A stretch of 64,000 nucleotides of DNA from Diaporthe sp. PMI_573 (lineage: Eukaryota > Ascomycota > Sordariomycetes > Diaporthales > Diaporthaceae). The position numbers and the translations under genes are program-made. Below are positions 1-11,002 of the stretch, piece by piece. Position 1 is the stretch's first letter; every line of letters begins with the position of its first letter. The DNA lies in the NCBI GenBank assembly GCA_021399435.1, contig JAJTUP010000038.1, positions 372,001 to 436,000 of the forward strand, in the 5' to 3' direction. The notes under the pieces are model-generated. The model was not told where the DNA came from and made no database searches. It saw nothing but the letters and a program-made list of their open reading frames with translations.

Positions 1-1115
1 TCGTCGGTGAACCACTCCATCTGACCGAACCAGACAAGCACCCGATTTCCAGCGTCGTCCGTGGCTCCGTCACACTGTACTTGAGAGAACTGTCCGAACA
101 AGGGTGAATACGGCAGCTCGTCCTCGTCGGCGTCGTTGGGCCCGAACACCTCTGCCTCGGTAATGTTGCAGCTAGGAGCTGTGATGGTGAGGTTCGTCGA
201 GCCGATTCTGTTGTAGAAGCCTGCCTGCCTTGCCTCATTCAATACGAGATTGGCAGGCTCACATGCTAGGGAGTTTGTGAGCCCGTCAAGAGTGACTTGA
301 ATCTGAGCTGTTGTGGGAAGACTGGTCTCGACCGTCTGAAATGCAAAGTCCTTGGAAATTCCAGGAGGGTAGTCCACTGTGTCATTTAACAACCCTAGCA
401 TGAAGTATCTCGGCAATGTCCCGGCGCTTTTGAGCATCGTGTCGTCGTCCAGGAAACTGTTCTGCAGGACCATCGGGATCTCGCTTTCGTTCACGGCCGT
501 CAACGAGAGGGTAATCAGGCCGGTCGACAAGATGATCATAATCTTGAGAAGGACCGAAACCAAACTCGCAGCCGAGACCGTGAAATCCTGATTCCTAAGC
601 GAACGATAAATTGTAAAAGGTTGAAACTGGGACACGTAGTCGAGCAACAATGACCTGGAGGCTGCAGTAGGCTTTTTGGACATGTTTTGCCACGGCGCAA
701 CCATCTTGCTTTGGTACTCGACTCGACTGAACAGGGCCGCAACTGCCGTGATGAAGGCTGTCGGTCCATAGGTCCAAAGGTAGTGGTCGCCTGGTTTGCC
801 AGTCGCAATGCCGTTTCGCAGAGCCGATTGTGTGATCAGGATCTCCAGCGCCACTATCATGAGCACGAAGACAATGCAGAACGCACCGAGAACCCGGATC
901 CGAAGGTACGCAGGTCGCCATCTCATCTCTGGAACGACGGAGCTTGGTTCTGGTTCCTTGGAAGGATCCTGATGACTTTGTAAAAACGCGGTATCCGGAC
1001 CGGAACCATCGTCGTGGTGCCCTGGTGTTTGCCTAGTATCTCTGGGGTCAAGGGTTGTGAGCAGTGGTACAGAGTGGACTTGCCAGTCCGTCTTAGATTG
1101 TTGCGGCCCAGTCAT
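1..1115 (-). CDS. DUF3433 family multi-pass membrane protein (partial, runs off left edge)
   Basis: An uninterrupted reading frame of 371 codons starts at the ATG at 1115 and continues beyond base 1, so the C-terminus is missing. After a hydrophilic N-terminus of about 65 residues comes the WRPAYLRIRVLG segment and a first helix (about 75-96), then the YLWTYGPTAFITAVAALFSRVEYQ segment (about 112-134) and a third helix (about 185-210) leading into an extracytoplasmic, Asn-glycosylation-rich domain. The sequence W-R-P-x-x-L-R, then YGPTA and RVEYQ, is the hallmark of fungal DUF3433 proteins, which usually exceed 1000 residues. Their function is unknown. It is transcribed divergently from the DUF1772 gene. 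The family call is from motif recognition; the frame itself is seen directly. Confidence 0.82.
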   Translation of the reverse strand, partial: MTGPQQSKTDWQVHSVPLLTTLDPRDTRQTPGHHDDGSGPDTAFLQSHQDPSKEPEPSSVVPEMRWRPAYLRIRVLGAFCIVFVLMIVALEILITQSALRNGIATGKPGDHYLWTYGPTAFITAVAALFSRVEYQSKMVAPWQNMSKKPTAASRSLLLDYVSQFQPFTIYRSLRNQDFTVSAASLVSVLLKIMIILSTGLITLSLTAVNESEIPMVLQNSFLDDDTMLKSAGTLPRYFMLGLLNDTVDYPPGISKDFAFQTVETSLPTTAQIQVTLDGLTNSLACEPANLVLNEARQAGFYNRIGSTNLTITAPSCNITEAEVFGPNDADEDELPYSPLFGQFSQVQCDGATDDAGNRVLVWFGQMEWFTD

Positions 1116-1874
1116 TATGTACCGGAATGTTACATGAAAAGGCAAATCCAGATGGGCATTGTGATGAATTGTACCTCATCTGGTGATTGATGCTGGATTA
1201 ATAGGTACAATAAGCATGTATAGGAAGGTGTGTAAAGGTTTTTTTGCAAAGCCATCCGGGCACACAGTTACATTTAATTATCCTGAAGCACGGAGAAGCT
1301 GCAGCCTGGATGCATCAGGGTTCTGAGTGGGCTGAAGTTTGGGGGCTATGTCAAGGAAGGATCACGCCAAGTCAGCTCGGCTGCGCTTTGTAAGACGGGA
1401 CGGAAGAAAAAGCATCTGTCTCATAAACGGGTCTGAGGCGGTCAGCAAACATTTCTGCTACATGATCCACGTTTACAGGTTTTTGTTTCTCCTCAGCATC
1501 ACGTCCTTCAATTCGATGGATTCCGCTGTGGAAATCAGTGTGAAGAGATCGAGCACGGGGCATTCTGCAATTATATCACACTTATAAGAGTCACGGGTTC
1601 AATGTTGCATATGCACACTAGGGGCTTCTTCCGTCGGGCATCGGGCGTCAGCTTGTGAACTATCCGCCGATGAGCCTCGGAGCTTGAGGTAGCCCGCAAA
1701 TATATTTAAATCGGCCATTTCGTCCACCACAAGAAGATGAAAGCGTAGATAATATCCATTTAAAACTCAGTGAGGACCGAACACCCTTAATAGCTTGTTC
1801 ATTCTGGCCTGATCAATAAAATCTATTCAGGAGCACACACACGCGGCCGATCACTCCACAATCACTTCAACGAG
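1116..1874. promoter_or_regulatory. Divergent intergenic region between the DUF3433 and DUF1772 genes
   Basis: There is no supportable gene in these 759 bases. The stretch lies between two divergent starts, so both promoters must be here. AT-rich blocks near 1571-1590 and 1698-1715 (TATATTTAAAT) are TATA-like candidates, the latter about 170 bases ahead of the DUF1772 start. The short open frames are unremarkable in composition. Confidence 0.4.
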
Positions 1875-2396
1875 ATGTCCTCATTGATAGAATATCAGCA
1901 ACCTGCCTGTACCTGGGCTAGTGCAGCTCTAGTACTCGGCGTCTCTTCCTCTCTTCTGGTCTCGGGTATTCAGCTCGGAGCAATCCATACAGTGCCGTTA
2001 CTCTACACACTTCCCGTCGACACGAGCACCCAACTGTTTTCAAAAGTCCATCGGGGCAGCGCCAAGACTAGCGCTCCCATAGCTGCTTTTTCAGCTACGG
2101 CTTTTGCGGTATCGGCCTATTTATTCGCGGGAGGGGAAGCTCGTTTCAATATTGTTTTGGCCCACGCGGCTGGCCTAATACTTTCCAGTCTTCTGTGGAC
2201 GAGGCTTGCCATGAAGGGTGTGACGCGTGCATTACTCGATAATACTGCCAACCGGGTGAAACTGGCAGATGAGATGGATCAGGCTACGATGAAGCGCCTG
2301 CTGAGGAAATGGAAATGGATGAGCTTGTTCAAGGGAGGCTTGACGTTCGGAGGAGGTCTCATCGGACTTATAGCCTTGGCGACCAGGACTACCTAG
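1875..2396 (+). CDS. DUF1772 family small membrane protein (anthrone-oxygenase-like)
   Basis: This intronless 173-residue protein has four hydrophobic stretches (about 15-36, 62-84, 91-110 and 150-170). The GIQLGAIHTVPLLY segment followed by a small helical bundle resembles the DUF1772 family, which in fungi includes anthrone oxygenases of aromatic polyketide pathways, such as HypC-type enzymes, as well as many uncharacterised relatives. Length and topology fit the family. The start is the first ATG after an A/C-rich leader. It converges on the GMC oxidoreductase 266 bases away. There is no polyketide synthase in the window, so an anthrone substrate is not implied. The family call is fairly likely; the enzymatic role is unknown. 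Confidence 0.7.
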   Translation: MSSLIEYQQPACTWASAALVLGVSSSLLVSGIQLGAIHTVPLLYTLPVDTSTQLFSKVHRGSAKTSAPIAAFSATAFAVSAYLFAGGEARFNIVLAHAAGLILSSLLWTRLAMKGVTRALLDNTANRVKLADEMDQATMKRLLRKWKWMSLFKGGLTFGGGLIGLIALATRTT

Positions 2397-2662
2397 AAAC
2401 CTTAGCCATCATGTTTTGGATATCTCGGGGTATGGGGTCAGGTTTGTCTTTGGTGGAGACTGGCGACTTTTATTGCGATAAGTTGTACATCATCAGAAAC
2501 TGCCCATGAGTGTCCGGTAGAGCACATCACGGAGCTTAGCTAACAATTCGAATGTATACGTAACGAGTTCCGGTCACAGACCTACTACGTTCATCACAGA
2601 ATCGATTACATTCCAAATCTTAATTTGTGAATCCATCGTCAGACGTCCACTTTACACCTAAG

Positions 2663-4497
2663 CTACCTCGCAGCCGCAATGATATCAGCAGCCTGCTCCG
2701 CAAGAGCATAGACAGTGGACTGGATGTGAGCTGTGATTGGAGTCGGGATAATAGAGGCATCGACCACTCGCAAATTGTCCACTCCAATAACATGTAGCGA
2801 GCTGTCGACGACCTTGCCCATGGCGCAGGTTCCGATGGGATGGTAGGTACCACTGCAGAACAGATTCATCAAGTCAGCTATCTTGGACTCGATATGAGAT
2901 AGGCCTGGATAGTGGTTGTTGTGACTTACATGGCTGTGGCGCGAATGCGTGCTTCGATCTCATCGTCGGTCGAGTCAACCGTGAGAGCTGGGAGGCCGGC
3001 AGGGGGTGCTTCGCCAACAACGATGCCTTGACCCAACGACGACTGGCCTCCGACCATCATCTTTATCATCTTCCTGAGACCGTCTCGCCAGACGAAACGG
3101 TCCACTTCCGAAGCAAAGAAATTGGGGTTGATCACAGGCGGGACTGTGGGGTCGGTCGAATTGATGGAGACCGAACCACGCGAGGTGGGAAGTAGACCAA
3201 CATTCCGCAACTGTCAAGTAACTGTTGTTGGATGGGAGAGTCGGGTCGAGGTTTGCGTACAGAACAAAGGCCTCGAAGAATGTCCTCGTCTCCTTAAGCA
3301 ACCAGTGCGTATCTGGCTCGGGTGTCTGACCTTCATCGCTAGAGATAGCCTGCGTGAGACCGGGTATGTCGCTGACACCATAAGAAGCCACGAAGTTGTT
3401 CGGCTGGCCTAGTCCATATTGCGCTTCAGCGAACAGAGGATTTCCGGAATCAACCGTATCCATTCTATACTCAGGGGCCAGCTTCCATTCTGTGGTGAAG
3501 AAGAGATGGTCGGCAAGGCCTTGTCCTACCTCTGGAGCATCCAACTTCTGTTCGATGTCGTATTCGGAAAGAACTTCAGCAGGTCCAATGCCAGAGAGCA
3601 TCAAGAGCTGCGGCGTACGGTATGAGCCAGCTGACACGATGATCTCTTTGCCTCTGAACTCCGTTCCGTTCACCAGACGAACTCCAGTAGCGGTCACTTT
3701 GTTGCCGCTGCTGCCTTCGTCAGGCGTTTCCACGTTTTCCAAGAGGATCTTTCCCACAAGGCTTTCCGTCAAGACAGTGATTCCGTCTAGAGGATAGTAT
3801 TCTGATGCAATCTGTCGCTTGCCATTGCGCCGGTTCTCGGCAATCTCGCCAAAGCCGAGGTTGTCACCGGTGTTTGCGTCGAGACCGGGGAGTGCTTCGA
3901 TTCCGACAGCCTCATATGAGTTGAACACAGCATCTCGGAGAGGGTAGACTCGTCCAGTCGTGCTCGGAACCTCCACCTTCAAGGGGCCGTCATAGCCGTG
4001 CTGACTGGGGTTTGTGCCGTCGTTCCAGAAACTCTCGGTGCTCTTGAAATAACGCAGTAGTCCCTCGTAGCTCCAGCGCGAGTCATTAGCCAGTGAAGCC
4101 CACTCGTCAAAGTCAGCCTTTGATCCTCGCATCCAGCCACCTGAACGGAAATCAGTCAGAATCTCAGCAAAGACCACGGAAGGGCAGGCATTGTACATGT
4201 GTTGATCACTGAGCCACCGCCCAATGCTTTGCCTGCGGCGCTCTGTATCTTGCGCTCATTTAGACTCTCTTGCGGGGCGGAATTGTAGTTCCAGTCAAAG
4301 TCGCCCCCAATGAGGTTTGTTGAGTTTGCGTAGAGGATATCTGATCGATTTGCTGCGTCCGGACCAGCTTCAATTACGAGGATCTTCGCATCTCTGTTTA
4401 ATGCCAACAGTCTGTTTGATACCACTGAGCCGGCGAGACCACCGCCAACCACAATGTAGTCCCAGATATCCGTGGCTAGCATGTTCGATGGAGGCAT
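2663..4497 (-). CDS. GMC family FAD oxidoreductase (glucose-methanol-choline type), frameshifted
   Basis: Exons are 4197-4497, 2930-4140 and 2663-2852; the introns (4141-4196 and 2853-2929) have clean donors and CTGAC/CTGAT branch sites. The N-terminal Rossmann motif VVGGGLAGS (residues about 16-24) binds [14 protein letters not shown] and [11 protein letters not shown] are the GMC signature regions, SGIGPAEVL is the second signature, and the C-terminus has the catalytic pair HPIGTCAMG and the second His in PITAHIQST. Members oxidise alcohols, aldoses or aryl alcohols with FAD. I chose the ATG at 4497 just ahead of the FAD motif; an in-frame upstream ATG at 4626 adds residues without a convincing signal peptide. 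The oddity is a reading-frame break near 3211-3216: NNSYLTVA ends in one frame and [12 protein letters not shown] resumes in another, with no credible intron between. The spliced length is not a multiple of three. It is either a sequencing error or a recently inactivated gene. Confidence 0.88.
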
Positions 4498-6371
4498 ACG
4501 GAGTGTACAGAAAGAGGATTCCGAGTTACTACACAAAGCACTCCGGCGCGTAGAGGCCAGCGGCACGTAGGCAAGGAACGCTGCGGGGCAATTGTCGAGA
4601 TGAGCTGGCCAAGAACACGCGTTCAATATATCTTGGGCATACCTGCTTGAACAGAATGTCTAGATTTTAAAAGTGAGGTGATTCTTTATCCACTGACCGA
4701 GGTTCACCCGGTCCCCGTGGGAATGCCGCTGGCTTGGGCCCGCGTTAGCGAATGCGACGCTAGCCCAGGGGTCCCAGTGGGAATCCTCAGCAAAATGGAA
4801 GACGCCACTGGTCATGCTCGACCAGCTAGGACCCACTGGTGGATCTGTAGGGTTCGATACCGGTACAAAATTGATTGATTGACTCTTCAAACCACAGGGA
4901 ATGATTAAGCTAGGGACGTTGGTTGAAGTGATATCCGATGCCGACCAGCAGAAAGAAGCAGCATTTGTTTAACTCAGGTTATTCCATATCACAAGCACTT
5001 GAGTACAGGTGGGAGAAATCGCTGAGATGGGCCGAAGAGCCGAGGGACCAGCAAGTCGACGGCCAACTGCCCAAGATAGTGAGTAAGTGGGTCGACAATG
5101 TAACCCTCTTGTTCGCTTCAATGTGGAGTGCTACAGACGCCTCACCGTGGAAAAGACCTAACGAAACATTGGTCTCGCTCGGTGACCGAAACCTAGAAGA
5201 CTCTAGCAAGAGGAGGTCGATACCGGAGCAAGTTGGTATAAGTATCTATGTGCAGAACACAGGGATGCTAGTAACACTTTGTCCAAGCTTGCTTGGTTCT
5301 CGCTTGGCATGTCTTTAACACAATACCGGACTAGGGCTCGTCAGAGACCCATCTAGCTGGTCAATGAGCTTGAGCGTGCTTGAACGATCCGCCTAGTACA
5401 TGTGGAGTATTCCGCTGGGAACGCGTACTCACTACTGTGTAATGAACATGACTGGTTTGGAGAACATGTCTGTTGGTTGATTAACATTTCCACCTGCTGC
5501 TAAGGGGGTCAAGGTCAAAATCATTGATTGGATACCACAACTTGCGACCCACGATTCCCCTCCAATTTTGATACTGTGTACCTAATAACGCAACGGGACC
5601 AGCGGGCTGTTGACTGAATGGAAAGGGCCATCGGTCGGCCTTGCTTGTTCTGGGCACCACTGTATTCCCGCCCCGCAAGATACACTACTGGTATATGCGA
5701 TATTTACAACCACGCCACATCATGCCCGGGTAGCCTCTTTTTAGATATATGGCAGTCAGCTCTTGGCTGATTCTACTCGAAATGTCAGAAAGCTGGCGTT
5801 AATTCACAACCGCGTAGGTGCTTCTGCAAGTGGGTATTGCCATACCAAGATACCTGAACCTACATCTTTGGCCCCAGAAATGCTGCTGAATAAATAAGGA
5901 ATCGCCAGAGACTATCATAACATCGCTATCATGCCCTCCACTACGAGTCTCGACCTCTGTGAGCCAAGTTCCGAGATCCACCCACCAAAGGTGCTACGCT
6001 CGATTTTGACAAGCGTGCCAGTTGGTTGTTCAGCACCAGGGTATATGAATCGCACGCCCAGAAATCAAACATGGGCTAAATTAAATACACACGAAACCAG
6101 CATGGCTCCTTACGGACACTTCCAGAGCCCCGAAGGCCTGAAATGTCATTCGCCGACAAAGCGTGCGAGGTTCGTTTCGCTGCAAGGTTTACAAGGTGTG
6201 ATTGGGTCTTTGAACTGGTTATAACCAGCTTGCGCCCGTGAAGTAGTAGAACCGCCGCGTGGTCATGATCCACCCCCTGACCATGAGATCCAATTCCGCA
6301 ATAATTTCCAGCGCTCGTTGCTCGATAGCTCCCCCAGAAGATCTTGCCGATCCGGTGTGCTGCGGATAGAA
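4498..6371. promoter_or_regulatory. Divergent intergenic region between GMC oxidoreductase and rhodopsin-like gene
   Basis: I see no supportable gene in this 1.87 kb. It must contain the promoters of both flanking divergent genes. A near-identical 14-base element (GTCCCxGTGGGAAT) occurs at 4711 and again at 4771, exactly 60 bases apart, with a partial inverted copy near 4830. Candidate TATA-like AT runs lie at 5738-5752. Open frames at 4938-5318 and 5931-6224 show no recognisable domain and look like chance. Confidence 0.35.
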
Positions 6372-7992
6372 ATGGAGCCGACATATCTGTCTAGACGCCT
6401 ACAGTCGGTACCAACGAATAGCACCGGTGTCGCCTCAGCCGATGTCTACACCACTAATGTCGTGCCGCCTACAAAGGATGGAGTGGTATCGATTGTGGCG
6501 AACGTGCTCATGGTCTCTCTGGCCAGCATCTGGACTGCACTCCGCTTTTACGGCCGCCGCCTGAAGGGACAACCTTGGTATTTTGAAGACCTCTTGTGTT
6601 TGTTCGCGCTGGTACGTCCCACAACCTTCCTGTTACATGATTTCCCCAGTAAATATATACAACACACGAATGCAGTGCTCAGTCATGCGAAAGACCCCTG
6701 ACTTCGTGAAACAGATTAGCTTTTCGGGCCTGGTTGCTAGCAACTTTATCAGTACGAGCTGAACAATCTATTGAAACTCTCATGGCGCGTACTGGCATGT
6801 TGTAACTGACAACTTCTAGTGGTGTTGTTGGGAGGTTCAGGGCACCACATATATCAGCTAAGGCCAAGTGCTATAGTAATTATGTCGCAGGTAAGAATGA
6901 TTCCCGCGTTCTCTGTTCTTGGTGGTGGTGGCGTCGCGTCTTGCAGCATGTTGGGGGGCTTTCAAGGTTGCGGCGTTCATGCTTCATCTGACATGGCCCA
7001 GGCAGCATATTCAGTTCAGTTCCTTTTCGCATTAGCTGTCGGATTCTCGAAAATTGGGATTACCATAACCCTCAATCGGATATTCGCACCCGTGTCCAGA
7101 AAGTTTCAATGGGCAACTTTCATTGTGATGGGCATTTGCATCGCGTGGATGTTATTTACCATCTTGATCGGTCTTTTTATTTGCTGGCCTATACCCATGA
7201 ATTGGAATCCTAATACCCCCGGGGGGAAGTGTGGAGACCAGCTGGCAGCTTTTGCCGCAGTTGGCATCATCGATTTAGCAACTGATTTGGTTATAATTGT
7301 TCTACCACTCCCGATGGTTTATCCTCTACATATGAGGTGGCAGCACAAAGCTGCTTTATGTTCAATATTCGGCGCAGGCTTGCTGTAAGCCCCTCTACCC
7401 AAAGCTCGGCCATTTATCTGTTCGATGGACTGATCACGCTCTTCTTATTAGAACAATGGTCTTCGGAGCTCTTCGCCTATACTATGTACTCGTGATAGAC
7501 TTCACCGACGTGACAGCGACACAGCTCGGCGTAGTCATACAGGGCACGCTCGAGGCGGGAGTGTCGATCATGATTTCCAGCAGTCCGATGCTTAAACCAA
7601 TATTTGACTCGGGGTTAGGAAGGCTCTTATCCCTCAAACAGCGGTCTCAACATACCCAGATCCGTGCGTACCCGTCAATTGACAAGCCTGGTACTCTACG
7701 CACATTTGGCGGTGGGTTCGTGGGCGGCCGATCGGACGGAACTGGGCCGAGCAAGAAGTCGGGGCCGCGCAGGCAAATGACCGACGAAGAAGTTGATGAG
7801 AACTGTCTTGAGCTCGACGAATTTCGCGAGCGCAAGCACAAGCACACAGTTACGGTTACCTCAGTTCCTGAAGGACGGTCGCCAGAGCTTGAGGAATTCG
7901 ACGAATCCAACGGGCGAGTCGATATTTCAGATTCAGAAACAGGGATTTTGGTAACCAACAGATTGAGTGTAACTCGGGAACAAAGGCGGTGA
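6372..7992 (+). CDS. Fungal rhodopsin-like seven-helix integral membrane protein (PTH11-like, no CFEM)
   Basis: Five exons: 6372-6611, 6715-6751, 6820-6890, 7002-7384 and 7452-7992 (423 residues, frame closes). Introns use GTACGT, GTACGA, GTAAGA and GTAAGC donors with CTGAC-type branch sites. The protein opens with a short hydrophilic N-terminus, then seven hydrophobic stretches; the segment FALAVGFSKIGITITLNRIFAP and the WNPNTPGGKCGD loop followed by DLATDLVIIVLPLPMVYPL are typical of the fungal rhodopsin domain found in PTH11-like receptors and their many relatives. There is no N-terminal Cys-rich CFEM domain. The last exon ends with an acidic, Ser-rich cytosolic tail of about 125 residues. 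It probably acts at the plasma or vacuolar membrane; the ligand is unknown. It lies between the GMC gene and a decayed gene. Confidence 0.85.
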
Positions 7993-8442
7993 CGGGACTT
8001 GAAGCCTACATACATAGTTCAAAACAAGGGTGCAAAACGGTTGAATCCGATGCCCAAATCACATAAGTGGTGAGCAAGTGCGTTTCTTGCACCCGCCATT
8101 ATTCATGATTTCAGTTGAACGGGGCACGAATGGAAGATGCGGGTCTGGGTGCACCTGTGCTGCTCTAAGGTCGTAGTATTCGATTTGACGGATTTGAATG
8201 CGGAAGTCGATGTCGAGAGATCGGCCACGGAGCATCCTGCAACATACTCATAAGAGATGCTCATCTGTATTTTGTGGGCCGGAACGACTCTACCTACTAA
8301 AATGCCAGCTGGATCCTGGCTAAATCTACTGCAATATTGCAGAACCGCCAGTCTGTTGACAGTCTAGACTTTCTTTCTCGAGATCATAATGAAAGAAATC
8401 CAGATTCAATCTCAAAATCCCTCTTCGGTGTAATTTCAGCTC
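7993..8442. other. Gene-free 3' intergenic stretch
   Basis: This 450-base gap lies between convergent genes. I see no domain-bearing frame, RNA gene or strong repeat in it. Confidence 0.3.
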
Positions 8443-9316
8443 TCAGGCTTCGTCTTGAACTTCTCCCTCACGGGCCCGTATAGCCTGTCCAAGTAGGTAA
8501 CACCCCTCCCGGGTTGGCTTTGTGTCCGGTTTCTTATAGGACAACGAAACGAGGGCAATAGCTAGGATCAGGTTGATCACCTATGGTATCAGGCTGATGA
8601 TGAGCAAAGCTGTTGCCGACTCATCTCTTGCACGCCTCTCAGTTCGATTGCCTGAGAACTGTGGGATGCTGACACTGCCCCCTCTTCTTATGAATGAGGT
8701 TGTCTCGTCGGAGTCAGCTTGGCCGCTTTCGACATCAGAGCCGCTTCTGTCGCCTAGATCGACCTCCTTAAGTTCTGGAATCATCTCCAGGCTGGATCTT
8801 TCGTTTTTAATCGGCAAGTAGGACATGACACGTAGGAGATAGCGTTGTCAGATTGTGGGATAAGTCCAGCGAGTGTGTAGATGAGGTCAAACAGGACGCG
8901 GCTGGAAAGAAAATCATACACCCCGCCTGGGTGCGATATGGTGTTTCTATGTATTACACAAGCAAGGAATTGGGCAAGGCGGCTGACATGAGGCGTTGTA
9001 TTCAAGACCCTTTTAGGCATGGCCTAACTACTGCGTCAATTGCGCTTCAACGAATACAAAAAATACCAGCCGCGTGGAACGGTAAGTCCCAGGCTTTCTA
9101 TTCAACATAAAGGGTACTTGATTAACGAAATAGACCCTCAGATTTTGAATAGACGCGCTGCCAGGCTCGATCATCGTCATTAGCAGAGATACAAGCAAGC
9201 CTGGTGTCATCTTCCCAACTTCGTTCGCAGTTCTTTCCAGAGCCTCCCGATTCGGATTCCAGCGCAAAATTACGGATCAGCGGTGAGTACGAAAGAATTC
9301 CAAGATATGGACCCAC
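8443..9316 (-). pseudogene. Remnant of a membrane-protein gene (C-terminal part only)
   Basis: Several minus-strand blocks read like one damaged protein. In 5'-3' order they are: a block with EALERTANEVGKMTPGLLVSLL (about 9130-9267), a possible exon KAWDLPFHAAGIFCIR after an AG near 9080, GGVYDFLSSRVLFDLIYTLAGL (about 8880-8950), YLPIKNERSSLEMIPEL (from 8823), and a C-terminal helix that reads through an in-frame TAG (8581-8583) into VINLILAIALVSLSY and stops at 8443-8445. The blocks between 8960 and 8820 are out of frame with each other. The sequence just upstream is occupied by the P450 gene on the same strand, so the N-terminal half is missing. I do not recognise the family with certainty. 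The composition and the continued hydrophobic helix across the stop argue for former coding sequence. Confidence 0.5.
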
Positions 9317-9322
9317 ATACCG

Positions 9323-11002
9323 CTAGACTTTGCCTGACTTAGTAGTCCTATCGATTCCAACCTGCTCAAGTATTTTCGCATGGTCAACCCCATGGGTATT
9401 TCCTTGCCTCTCAATCAGGTCGCGAGCCCAAGGGCCCCTGGGGCGGAAGAGAGCCTTGAACGGCGTGGGAGCAAAGACAAAGCCTTCCGTGCCAGCTATA
9501 TCATCGATCTCTTCACGTTCGCCAGTCACCTCAGAGACTCCGACCTCAATGTCAAAAGCCCACAGCAACCTCGCTATGTGGATGAACAGGGTGTTACGGG
9601 CAATGTATTTGCCCGTACATATCCTTCTACCAAAGCCGAACGCAGTCTGAGGAAGATCTTTCAGGCTGCCATCTTCGGCTAGCCAGCGCTCGGGAATGAA
9701 ATTAGCCGGTGTGTCGCCGAACAGTGACTTATCCCGGGTGATGGCGAAGTGATTCCCTATGACGATTGATCCGGCCGGGATCTTGTATCCCTTATACGTA
9801 TCTTCAGTCTTGATGGCGTGCGGAACGCCACCAACAACCACAGGCCGCCAGCGCAATGTTTCATTGACTGCAAAAGAGTGTCAACAGATATAACTTTTTG
9901 AATTAGGGCATGAGACCAAATTACCAATAGCATCGATGTATACCAATTTATCACGGTCTTCGAATTCCGGCATCCGACTTCTCCCGACCACATTGTCGAG
10001 TAACTGCTGCGCCTTGGCCAACCATTTTCCATTACTCGTGGCCCAAGCCACAACAAACCATTCCATAGTGACAGTAGAGGTATCCAAGGCGGCATCTGCG
10101 ATAATGCCTAAATCAAAAGCGACTTCGACCTTAGGCATACCTCTCGCCTCAGGAGAGTCATTGAAGTAATGCTTTAAGAAGTTCCAGCCGGGGCTTTCCA
10201 AGCCCCTTCTCATATTTCCAATATGGAGGTTCTCTTCCAAGTGGTAGAGCTCCTCGGCTTTCTTCTTCCAAGGTGCAAGGAAAGCAGGAAGATTGTTCAG
10301 CACGGGCAAGGTATCGACGATATATGCGCCCACGATACCAGTCTTTTTGAACTCGGCCTGGACACGCTTAGCATCCTCGAAAGCCTCCTCACGGCCTGTC
10401 TCGAGGCGGTATCCATAAGCTAGGCTGTATATAAAGCTGGCCATCGCACGCTCTATGTGGTGGGACGAGTCGAGGCCCCTTTCGCCGACTGCGTCCGACT
10501 CCTTCAGGATATCGAACAGCAGTTGTCTAGCTTCAAGGTCCTGCAATGGAGTGTAACGCCTTGCTGCGCCGGCATTCAGTAGCGGGGCCTCCATGCGCTG
10601 ATGAAGCCGGTAGGCGGCGTCGTACGGCCTCATCAGCATGTGCATCCCTTTCGTCACCAGCTCGCCGCACATCACCATTCTCGGCCTGTCAGAATAGCGG
10701 GAGCCCCGAAGAGTGAGCAAATCCTGTGCAACATGATGGGACGAGAGGACGATTAAGGGCTGTCCTGCCATGTCGAGATACATGATGGGTCCGTACTTTT
10801 TGCTCCATCGGTAGAGTTCCTCGAACTGCCGGTGCTTGGGAAGATGATGCAGGTTGCCGATCAGCGGCAGCCCTTTTGGCCCTGGAGGAAGTGTCTTTGT
10901 CTCATTCGACCTCTTCCATAAGGAACGGATCAGTATAAGTAATATGGCAGCCACCACTGCTAGCCAGGAGGCTACTGAGCCTAGGATGGGCGTTGACGAC
11001 AT
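9323..11002 (-). CDS. Cytochrome P450 monooxygenase
   Basis: Two exons, 9925-11002 and 9323-9867, joined across a 57-base intron (GTAATT...TTGCAG); 540 residues. An N-terminal membrane anchor (about 10-27) is followed by the proline-rich hinge LPPGPKGLPLIGN. The K-helix ExxR is ETLR (residues 362-365), the PERF region is FIPERW, and the heme loop is FGFGRRICTG with the thiolate Cys at about 443. It should sit on the endoplasmic reticulum and take electrons from P450 reductase. The I-helix reads DAALDTST, so the usual glycine of AGxDT is alanine. The start at 11002 is preferred over an in-frame ATG at 11053 because it places the anchor at the N-terminus. It resembles O-methylsterigmatocystin-oxidoreductase-like P450s, but the substrate cannot be named. 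It is divergent from the cupin gene. Confidence 0.93.

Noticed and set aside
4938..5318. 126-codon open frame between GMC and rhodopsin-like genes
   Set aside because: No recognisable domain, no supporting leader or intron signals.
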